Shown here: positions 6,144 to 12,480 of the stretch, one piece after another
Numbering within the stretch: the stretch's first letter is position 1
How the letters are laid out: each line of letters begins with the position of its first letter
From: a virus
DNA length: 25,897 nucleotides
Direction: 5' to 3' (one strand)
Virus record (IMG/VR): IMGVR_UViG_3300008516_000622
Span: 1 to 25,897 of that record
The notes under the pieces: model-generated
What the model was told of the DNA's origin: nothing
What the model saw: the letters and a program-made list of their open reading frames with translations, nothing else
Database searches by the model: none
Position numbers and translations under genes: made by a program

Positions 6144-6745
6144 TTCCGTCTCCTGAACCACGCCGAGAACGGCGGGACGAACTCGATCTCGTCCCAGTCG
6201 CCACTCGCCATGATCTCCTCCCCGATAACCCGGTCCACGCCGGGCCACGCCGGACTCCTCGCATCGTGCATGAGCAGGATGCCGCCCCGCACGACATGCG
6301 GGAGCCACGCCTTCGTATCCGCCAACACGTCCTCGTACTCGTGTCCAGCGTCGATTGCGAGCAACCCGATAGACTGTTCCCAGTCCTTCGCCGCTGCCAG
6401 GCTCTCGGAACGTATCAGGGTGACCAAGTGGCCCACACCGAACCGCTCGGCAAAGCCGCGTGCCACCTTCTCGTTCCGCGGGTCATCGTAGGTCGGCCCC
6501 TGACCGCTCGGCCGAAGGCCGAACAGGTCGATGCCGTAGACATCGACGCCATGCCCGAAATTGGAGCCGGACGCAAGGCTGCAGATGCCCTGCCCTCGCA
6601 ACACCCCGATTTCGACGATGACGTTCGGGGGTTCGACCTCCATCGCGTACCGGAGTTTCGATTCGCATTCCGCCCGCGGCCCGCCTCCGATGATCTCCAG
6701 AAAATCGAGTGCGTCCTGCACCTCGTCAGTTTCTATCGCTGTCAT
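6140..6745 (-). CDS. Class I SAM-dependent methyltransferase (Methyltransf_24-like)
   Basis: This 201-residue protein has motif I VIVEIGVLRGQG (about 42-53), then YGIDLFG, LLAIDAGHEYEDVLADTKAW and GGILLMHDARSP, the Methyltransf_24 pattern shared with the following gene. Similarity of the DxxHxYExVxxD and HDA blocks indicates these two are paralogues. ATG 6745 forms an ATGA overlap with the preceding stop and has GAGGCGG upstream, so I prefer it to the frame opening at 6778. It ends FSAWFRRRK. Cytoplasmic; predicted to modify a sugar or small-molecule intermediate together with its neighbours. Confidence 0.8.
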   Translation of the reverse strand: MTAIETDEVQDALDFLEIIGGGPRAECESKLRYAMEVEPPNVIVEIGVLRGQGICSLASGSNFGHGVDVYGIDLFGLRPSGQGPTYDDPRNEKVARGFAERFGVGHLVTLIRSESLAAAKDWEQSIGLLAIDAGHEYEDVLADTKAWLPHVVRGGILLMHDARSPAWPGVDRVIGEEIMASGDWDEIEFVPPFSAWFRRRK

Positions 6746-7473
6746 TGCCGCCTCACAAAATAGGAGTAGCCATCCCATCCGATGGCCGTCGCGTCTGACA
6801 ACGTCTCGACGACGCGCCCGCCTGCCTTCTCCAGCAGGCCAACAACCTTGCTGCGCTCAATCCCATACATGTCCATGCGGGGGTAGTCGTCCTCATCGAC
6901 TGCTGTTCCGACCGGACCCCACTGTTCGCTGTCCTTGCCACTGGCCTTCCGCGTGCTCGGGAGCTGGAAACACAGGAGCCCTCCCGGCGAGAGCACACGC
7001 AGGAACTCCACTACATAGGGCTCAATCAGCCCTGGTGCCATGTGCTGAAGCGTATTGCGGCTCAGCACGAAGTCGAAGCGCCCGCTCGAACACACGGCAA
7101 GTCCGCTGGACAGGTTCACCACGTAGGCGACATGCGGTTCGACCGTGTGGCTCCTGGCTATCCCGATCATCGTCGGAGAGATGTCCACACCCACGACGCT
7201 CTCGAACCGCCGCGCCAGCGGCCGCGTCAGCCTCCCCACACCACAGCCAAAGTCGAGCGCCGTGCCGCGGGGAAATGCCATCCCCCGCTTCCCCAACTGC
7301 CGCATGAGCCGCGTTATCTCGCGTTCGCCGATAGTGTAGATCGCCTTCAGCGTCCACCGACGCCCCTTGTGGGCCGGGTCGGTCCATACCGCCCACAATG
7401 GGTCGCGGTCGGCGAGGCGTTCCCACTTTGCCTGCAGATCGCGCAGGTAGGTTGTCGAGTCGTCTGCGGTCAT
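6742..7473 (-). CDS. Class I SAM-dependent methyltransferase (UbiE/Methyltransf_25-like)
   Basis: This 243-residue protein has a clear class I SAM fold: motif I ALDFGCGVGRLTRPLA at about 72-87, acidic post-I VVGVDISPTMI, motif IV region FDFVLSRNTLQHM, and LRVLSPGGLLCFQLP. This type methylates small molecules, sugars or lipids rather than DNA; no target-recognition domain is present. It is the first gene after the capsid gene hairpin and starts a four-gene block (three methyltransferases and a glycosyltransferase) with ATGA/GTGA overlaps, so the block is translationally coupled. ATG at 7473 has AGGGA only 1-2 bases upstream, a suboptimal spacing suggesting modest initiation. Confidence 0.8.
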   Translation of the reverse strand: MTADDSTTYLRDLQAKWERLADRDPLWAVWTDPAHKGRRWTLKAIYTIGEREITRLMRQLGKRGMAFPRGTALDFGCGVGRLTRPLARRFESVVGVDISPTMIGIARSHTVEPHVAYVVNLSSGLAVCSSGRFDFVLSRNTLQHMAPGLIEPYVVEFLRVLSPGGLLCFQLPSTRKASGKDSEQWGPVGTAVDEDDYPRMDMYGIERSKVVGLLEKAGGRVVETLSDATAIGWDGYSYFVRRQ

Positions 7474-7488
7474 TCCCTATGGTTTCCC

Positions 7489-7530
7489 GGGAGCCGGCCG
7501 GTGAAAGGATGGAAAGCCCGGCCGGCTCCC
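7489..7530 (-). other. Perfect 13-bp GC-rich hairpin after the major capsid gene
   Basis: The arms 7489-7501 and 7518-7530 (GGGAGCCGGCCGG and its complement) pair perfectly with a 16-nt loop. It lies 30 bases past the capsid stop and 16 bases before the next start. No T-tract follows, so it is better read as an mRNA-protecting or expression-step-down hairpin than a full terminator. It matches the hairpin after the tail tube gene in stem length and position but not in sequence. Confidence 0.75.
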
Positions 7531-7559
7531 ATTCCCCCTCACAGGAGGCGGAGCAGTCG

Positions 7560-8861
7560 CTAGCTCCCAGAACCGGAGAAGGTTCCGAGCACGATCGCCT
7601 CCGGGCGGTAGACAGTCAGCGCCAGCCGTTCCTCCGCCAGGATGGCGAGCAGGTTCTTGATGAAGAAGTCGCTGTGCTGGTCGGAGACCCGCACCATGGC
7701 TTCCTCGCGGTCCCAGATGGCAGCCGCGAGATTGAAACCACCACAGGCAAAGCTGAGTTCGTCGATGGCCTGCGAGACCACGACGGGCATACCCCAGAGT
7801 CGGCGCTGTCCGGTTTCCTGGACACGCGCCCAGATGTACCGCCCGTACTCGTCCTTGAGCAGTTCGATGTCCTCCCAGTCGTTCGGATGCAGAACCACGC
7901 CAGATGCCGGGTAGCCGGCAATCTCGGCAAGCGTCACCGCGCGCCGAATCACGTCGGCCTTCGTGTCATCCTCGTCCGCGTCGCCCTGCGCGATGGTCTG
8001 GATATCCTCATCGGTGAGCAGGCCCGTGAGATGCGCACCGGTCCCGTCCCCGTTCAGGAGTTCGTCATCCTCTGTCAGTGCCAAGCCGTACACCAGACGG
8101 GTGTCGATGTAGGCCTGGAGCTGAGCTGCATCGGCGAGGATCTGCCGAGTGACAGGCAGCCAGTGGGCGATAGTCCGCACCGATACCGACTTGATCTCGA
8201 ATGTCAGCGCGGACTGCGCCTTCTCCGCGTTCTCGGCCGCCGCTGCCGCCGCGTTGGTGAAGCCGCTCTCACGCACGAACTCCACCGCTCCGACGGAAAC
8301 CGGGTTCACCGGGAACAAATCGCGAACCCGGGGCTGGAGCTCTGGCGCTACCACGATCCCCGGTACGCGCTGCGCCGGGTACAGGTAGCCGCCCACGTTG
8401 CCCAGGGAGGTGCCGGTCAACTCACCAGCCTTGCGGGCACGCGGGAAGAACGACTTGACCTCGACCGCCTCGGACACCTTGCCGGTGTTAACGTTGAAGC
8501 CCGTGTAAGCCTCGGACCCCACGAACTGCTCGCCGATGCTCTTCTCTTCCTCGCCCAGCGCCTGCGGGAGCCGCTTTGCCGCGGCCTCCGCCTCGTCCAG
8601 TCGCTTGCTGGTAGCGGCCATCTGCTCGACGACCTCGTCCAGCTTGGCGCCCTTCTCTTCCACTAGGCGCCGCTGCTCCTTGAGCTCCTCCTTCGCTTCG
8701 GTCAATGCCTCGATGGAGGCACCCGAAGTCTTGAGTTCCTCGACGGCCCCCTCAAGCGTCTCGACGCGCTCCAGCGCGGCCGTCACCTCGCCGACGCTCT
8801 TGTCGAAGTGGCCCTTGAGCTCCTCAATGCTCTCACCGATGTTCTTCAGTTCGTCTCCCAT
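7560..8861 (-). CDS. Major capsid protein (HK97 fold) with N-terminal scaffold domain
   Basis: This 433-residue protein has the layout of HK97 gp5. Residues 1 to about 105 are a Glu/Lys/Ala-rich coiled coil (ELKNIGESIEELKGHF to KRLPQALG), the delta/scaffold domain removed by the prohead protease in this family. The body follows from SEAYTGFN, with capsid-like segments GTSLGNVGGYLYPAQ, VAPELQPRVRDLFPV, SVRTIAHWLPVTRQIL and LLNGDGTGAHLTGL (the latter a hallmark of the family), then VLHPNDWEDIELLKD and RLWGMPVVVSQAI. ATG 8861 has GGGAGAAAG upstream. It is preceded by the protease and by a hairpin-bearing leader. It is expected to be one of the most abundant products. Confidence 0.93.
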   Translation of the reverse strand: MGDELKNIGESIEELKGHFDKSVGEVTAALERVETLEGAVEELKTSGASIEALTEAKEELKEQRRLVEEKGAKLDEVVEQMAATSKRLDEAEAAAKRLPQALGEEEKSIGEQFVGSEAYTGFNVNTGKVSEAVEVKSFFPRARKAGELTGTSLGNVGGYLYPAQRVPGIVVAPELQPRVRDLFPVNPVSVGAVEFVRESGFTNAAAAAAENAEKAQSALTFEIKSVSVRTIAHWLPVTRQILADAAQLQAYIDTRLVYGLALTEDDELLNGDGTGAHLTGLLTDEDIQTIAQGDADEDDTKADVIRRAVTLAEIAGYPASGVVLHPNDWEDIELLKDEYGRYIWARVQETGQRRLWGMPVVVSQAIDELSFACGGFNLAAAIWDREEAMVRVSDQHSDFFIKNLLAILAEERLALTVYRPEAIVLGTFSGSGS

Positions 8862-8913
8862 CGTTTTCTCTTTCTCCCGCTCACTGGCGGGGTAGTCTGT
8901 GGCCCGGCCCCGG

Positions 8914-8956
8914 CCAAAGAGAAAGCCGATTCCTGCCTGTGCACAGGAACCGGCTT
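8914..8956 (-). terminator. Terminator-like leader hairpin upstream of capsid gene
   Basis: On the minus strand, AAGCCG pairs with CGGCTT (outer stem 8951-8956 with 8923-8928) with further inner pairs around a GTGCAC centre, followed by the tail TTTCTCTTTGG. It sits 53 bases 5' of the capsid start. Two small pairings (CGGC/GCCG at 8967-8976 and CCGA/TCGG at 8975-8989) lie just 5' of it, as in the tail tube leader. It could terminate protease-gene transcripts or act as an attenuator. Confidence 0.55.
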
Positions 8957-9027
8957 GGTTCTCTCTCGGCTCCGCCGATGATCAGTCGGGGGGCCGGGCC
9001 TGTTCTTTCGTTCTCATCCTATGCGGG

Positions 9028-10368
9028 CTAGCGTAGGGAGCGAGCGAATTCCTCCAGGTCATCCCTGACCCGGACTCCCTGCACGAACCTGGATAGGTCC
9101 GCCCCGATCTGCTTGAGCGCAGGACTGAGGGCCTCTCCGCCTCCGTTCGGCGAGGGCGGACCGTCATGGCCCGGCGTCGCGTCCCGGAGAGCCTTGAGGG
9201 CGTCAATCAGTTGCGTCAGATAGTCGGGGTTCGACAGGCGGCCACCGGTGATGTCATCGCGCATGGCCGCGAAGCGCCTCACGGCAAGGGCATAATCGTT
9301 GCCCTTCACTCCCGTCACTCGTGCGAGTCTGTTCATCCCCCAGGTGACGGGGGAATAATCCATCAGATGCACCTCGATGAGATCGCGGATCCCCGTCTCC
9401 TCATCCGTCAAGGCCTTCACGGTGTTGTAGCCGATGCTCATCTCCTTGACCGCACCATCGTGGAGAAGGACGAGCGCATCATTGCCCCTGCTCGTCCTGG
9501 AGATGTAGCTACGCGTGAAAAGACCAGACGAGTCCTCCTCGACCACCCGGGGTACACCTATCGGCCAGAACCAGTCATGCTGCCAGCAGAAGCGGATGTC
9601 CTCGAACGACTCCGCAAGGGTCTTCTCGAACATCCCGCGGTTCGCCCGGTCCTGGCCCTCGTCGACGTTGCCGAAGATAGAGACGTATGCCTCAACGATC
9701 CGGCCTTCCTCATCCACCTTGAACTCACTGGGGTATGACTTGAACTCCATGCCGCCTTCGATGCTGGTGGCCTTGCTCTTCCAGGGTGCTTGCACTGTCT
9801 CGTCCTCCCACTCCCGCCGCATCTTCGCGTAGTAGCGGCCGATGTGCGCCTTGACCTTCGACGCGTCCGACTCCGGTATGTCCACGCCGCCGCGGGCCCC
9901 CTGTATTGCGGCTGCCGCCGCGAACACACCGCGCGGCACTGCCACCAGCGAGCCCTCGATCACGTCCGCAAACTGGAGCTTGTAGGCCCCGAATGTATCC
10001 GCGGCCCCACCATCGAACCAGAAGAAGGCGCGGCGGTACTTGGCGTTCGGCTTCTCATCTGCCTCCGACCACTTGCGCACCCGCTTGTCGGCCGCGGTCT
10101 TATCCCAACGCCGGCCGCGGGGTCCCAGCGGCAGATCGCCAAAGGACGTAGCACCCTTGACCGTCACGGTGGCGCGGGCAGAGGCGCTTTCCAGTTCATC
10201 TTTCCCAACCATTGGCGTACCGCAGTCGGGACACTCCATCTCCGAGCACGCCACACCCCGCTCGTGCTCGGCTTCTGTCCCACATTCCGGGCAGACACAC
10301 GTATCGGTCCCGCCGTCCCCCTGCCGCGGGCCGCCAACGCCGCGCCCGTCACCACGTCCCTTATCCAT
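9028..10368 (-). CDS. HK97-family prohead protease with N-terminal zinc ribbon
   Basis: This 446-residue protein carries the S78-type prohead protease in its second half (about 205-350): EFKSYPSEFKVDEEGRIVEAY, YVSIFGNVDEGQD, catalytic-type His264 (WQHDW) and Ser311 (EMSIGYN). It cleaves scaffold domains inside the prohead. Ahead of it are a Gly/Arg-rich start (residues 3-20), a zinc ribbon with CPEC (26-29) and CPDC (46-49), and a conserved-looking segment (about 88-182, RRWDKTAADKRVRKW to YYAKM) seen in other phage proteases. An internal ATG (Met207) sits exactly at the usual start of the protease domain. ATG 10368 has GAGGAGAAG upstream and overlaps the previous stop. The extra N-terminus is more than 200 residues beyond a minimal protease. 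Confidence 0.88.
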   Translation of the reverse strand: MDKGRGDGRGVGGPRQGDGGTDTCVCPECGTEAEHERGVACSEMECPDCGTPMVGKDELESASARATVTVKGATSFGDLPLGPRGRRWDKTAADKRVRKWSEADEKPNAKYRRAFFWFDGGAADTFGAYKLQFADVIEGSLVAVPRGVFAAAAAIQGARGGVDIPESDASKVKAHIGRYYAKMRREWEDETVQAPWKSKATSIEGGMEFKSYPSEFKVDEEGRIVEAYVSIFGNVDEGQDRANRGMFEKTLAESFEDIRFCWQHDWFWPIGVPRVVEEDSSGLFTRSYISRTSRGNDALVLLHDGAVKEMSIGYNTVKALTDEETGIRDLIEVHLMDYSPVTWGMNRLARVTGVKGNDYALAVRRFAAMRDDITGGRLSNPDYLTQLIDALKALRDATPGHDGPPSPNGGGEALSPALKQIGADLSRFVQGVRVRDDLEEFARSLR

Positions 10369-11296
10369 GCTTCTTCTCCTCTGCTGGCACCGACCTGTCG
10401 ATTCCGCTCAGGTTGTGGCCGATGCCGCAACGCTTCAACACCATCGGGGCGAGGTCTATCTGTGCCGCCTCCTCTGATCGCAGGGAGTATGTGGATTGTT
10501 TCAGCGCCAGGACACCGCGCAAGCTCTCAGGCAAATCACTCCCGTGTCCCCGACCCCGTCCGTCTGGTTGCGCCGCTGCCGAGCAATCCAGCCCGTGATC
10601 CGAGAACACGATGGTGGCCTCCGGCTCAAGCGCATCGACGACATTCTCGACCGAATCCAGGATCCCAGCGATGATAGCGGCTCGCGCTCCCCCGTCCTGC
10701 ATTGCCGAATATGCGTAGTGGCAGAGCCGGTCCAAGTCCATGATGCCGAGGAACGCCAGCATAGGCTCATGCCGGCGGACCCCCGCGATGAAGGTGCGTA
10801 CAAGCCGCTCGCGCCGGTCCGCACATCCCTCAACGTGTTCTTTCGCCGCGGTCTGGAGCAGCTTCTTTCGCACGTCATTCCCTGCCACAGCCAGTTCGTG
10901 CTCGTTCGAGAAGTCCAGATCCTCGTAGCTCCACTGCTCCTGCGGCGGCTGCACGAAATGCTGACGGCCAGCAGGGTAGCCGCTGACCAGCACTCCCGCC
11001 GTGGGCCCGGGCCGTATCAGGAAGGGCCAGTTAACGATGACCAGCCGCCCGCCCGCAGCCTGCAGCCGTTCCCACAAATAGAGCGGCCGTTGCTTGCCTC
11101 TCCGCCCGAACTCGACATAGCTGTTCGGGTTTTCCGTCAGGCCCCACGTAGAAGCGTCCACCCCCGTCCCGAGGGTGTTCCATGCGAGCCAGCTGACCGG
11201 CTTCGGCGCGAGTAACGGGGCGACATCGAATCCGCGGTGCCTCAGCGCGCCGGACCATGCCCAGCTATAGCCGTCTATGCCAATCAGCAGAATCAT
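10361..11296 (-). CDS. Type I phosphodiesterase / alkaline phosphatase superfamily enzyme
   Basis: This 311-residue protein has the metal-site layout of the alkaline phosphatase superfamily (type I phosphodiesterase/nucleotide pyrophosphatase branch): Asp8 in LIGIDGYSW, a nucleophile candidate Ser35 in PKPVSWLAW followed by GTGVDASTWG, Asp189 and His193 (DRLCH), Asp233-His234 (FSDHGLD), and His251 (GRGHG). The usual Thr nucleophile appears to be Ser and the usual HGI is WGL, so specificity may differ. ATG 11296 overlaps the previous stop (ATGA). It is paired with a KpsS-like gene, suggesting removal or transfer of a phospho-group on a glycan, or sugar-nucleotide cleavage. Phosphatase, phosphoglycerol/phosphoethanolamine transferase or sulfatase activity cannot be separated from sequence alone. 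No signal peptide, so cytoplasmic. Confidence 0.7.
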   Translation of the reverse strand: MILLIGIDGYSWAWSGALRHRGFDVAPLLAPKPVSWLAWNTLGTGVDASTWGLTENPNSYVEFGRRGKQRPLYLWERLQAAGGRLVIVNWPFLIRPGPTAGVLVSGYPAGRQHFVQPPQEQWSYEDLDFSNEHELAVAGNDVRKKLLQTAAKEHVEGCADRRERLVRTFIAGVRRHEPMLAFLGIMDLDRLCHYAYSAMQDGGARAAIIAGILDSVENVVDALEPEATIVFSDHGLDCSAAAQPDGRGRGHGSDLPESLRGVLALKQSTYSLRSEEAAQIDLAPMVLKRCGIGHNLSGIDRSVPAEEKKHG

Positions 11297-12480
11297 CGTT
11301 CGCCCCATGCCAGAATTGCTTCCCAGCGCTGGATCAGGGCCGCCTGCGCGTGTCCCCAGTACGGGTAGCCCCAGAAAGACTCAGGGGACCAGTCGGGCAA
11401 CCACGCCCCCTCTGGCACCAAATATGCCTCCATGCGCGCAACATGCTCGCAGACGGCCTGCCACTGCCCTGGTGTCTGATCACCCACCTGCCAAGTGTCC
11501 CCAGCCCTCATATCCACGGTGAAGCCCCGCCCCGAATGGGGACCGTGACCGAACGAGAACGCGGCCCTCCTGGACATCGCCGCCTCCAGCAGAACATTGC
11601 TGTTGATCGCGGCGACTGCCGAGCTCATGCGGAGCAGATCATGGATGCTCTCGTTGGCGGACAGCCACATCCCGCCCTTAGCCTCCACCTCCATCTTGCA
11701 GAGCCGCCGTTGCTCCGCGAACTCTGGCTCCCACTCGATTCCCTCAGATGCTGGATGCTGTTTCACGAGTACGGGCCCGGGCCAGGTTAGGCACTTGCAG
11801 ATGAAGTCGCGCTGGCAAGCGAACTCGGTGTGCTGGTAGACAGCCGCCCCATCTGCTTCGAGCTGCATCGCTACCAACAGCGCCGGGCCTGCCTTGCAGA
11901 ACTCCTGCACGCGTTCCGATGGCTTACCGCCCTGGTGATGCTTGCTCAGCCGCGCGTCGCGCCATAGATCGATGATCGCCTTGCCCCGCCAGCCCCCAAC
12001 ACGAACATGCCGCAGGCCATCCCATCCGCACGGGCCGGTCACGTAGCCGCCGAGCATATCGAAGATGCGCGTCTGCGGCAGCCACCCATGTTCACAGTGT
12101 ATGACTGGAATCCCGCGCTCGCGCGCCAGTAGCGTCCACACAGCCTGATCGGCATTCCCACAGTTCCACAGCAGGATAGCTGCCGTTCGCTCCCGGTCCA
12201 GATACTCCCCGGCGGCGAACCAGAAGCGGGCCACGACATCCAGGATCTCGTCCTGGTCGGCCCCCGATACCTCGGATCGCCGCATTTCCTTCGGCGCTAG
12301 CCGGCGCAGGATGTCGTCTTCAACCTGCTTCCGCGGGCCGCCGCGCCACTCCCCGAGAAATGCCATTTGCACCACATGCTCGGCCGCGATCTCGGGCGGT
12401 ATCTGCGCCATCCAATCCGCAGGCATGGGCGCTGGCGGTGGCCCCTCGGCGTGCCAGTCTATCGGGATAATGATCCTCAC
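11293..12480 (-). CDS. Capsule-polysaccharide-type glycosyltransferase (KpsS/LipB-like)
   Basis: This 395-residue protein resembles the capsule Kdo/glycosyltransferase group (KpsS/LipB, GT-B-like). Features: RGIPVIHCEHGWLPQT (family pattern GxPvxxxExGxLPxT) in the middle, PVLVKQHPASEG (conserved basic K-x-HP) in the C-terminal half, and SSAVAAINSNVLLEAAM (acceptor/donor loop SxxxxEAL). Trp-rich C-terminus (SPESFWGYPYWGHAQAAL). GTG 12480 overlaps the portal stop (GTGA) and has GGAGGGG upstream. It sits between the portal and protease genes, where core head genes are normally adjacent, so it is an accessory insertion. It may add sugar to a host surface glycan or to a phage protein; neither can be shown here. 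Confidence in family moderate, function low. Confidence 0.6.
   Translation of the reverse strand: MRIIIPIDWHAEGPPPAPMPADWMAQIPPEIAAEHVVQMAFLGEWRGGPRKQVEDDILRRLAPKEMRRSEVSGADQDEILDVVARFWFAAGEYLDRERTAAILLWNCGNADQAVWTLLARERGIPVIHCEHGWLPQTRIFDMLGGYVTGPCGWDGLRHVRVGGWRGKAIIDLWRDARLSKHHQGGKPSERVQEFCKAGPALLVAMQLEADGAAVYQHTEFACQRDFICKCLTWPGPVLVKQHPASEGIEWEPEFAEQRRLCKMEVEAKGGMWLSANESIHDLLRMSSAVAAINSNVLLEAAMSRRAAFSFGHGPHSGRGFTVDMRAGDTWQVGDQTPGQWQAVCEHVARMEAYLVPEGAWLPDWSPESFWGYPYWGHAQAALIQRWEAILAWGER

Noticed and set aside
5562-6308. Longer form of the second Methyltransf_24 gene
   Set aside because: The extra N-terminus overlaps the upstream gene by about 170 bases and is Arg/Gly-rich off-frame sequence; GTG 6143 with AGGAGACG fits the GTGA coupling of neighbours.
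7398-8666. A 422-codon plus-strand frame opposite the capsid gene
   Set aside because: Arg/His/Asp-rich with no recognisable motif; the opposite strand encodes a clear HK97-fold capsid protein.
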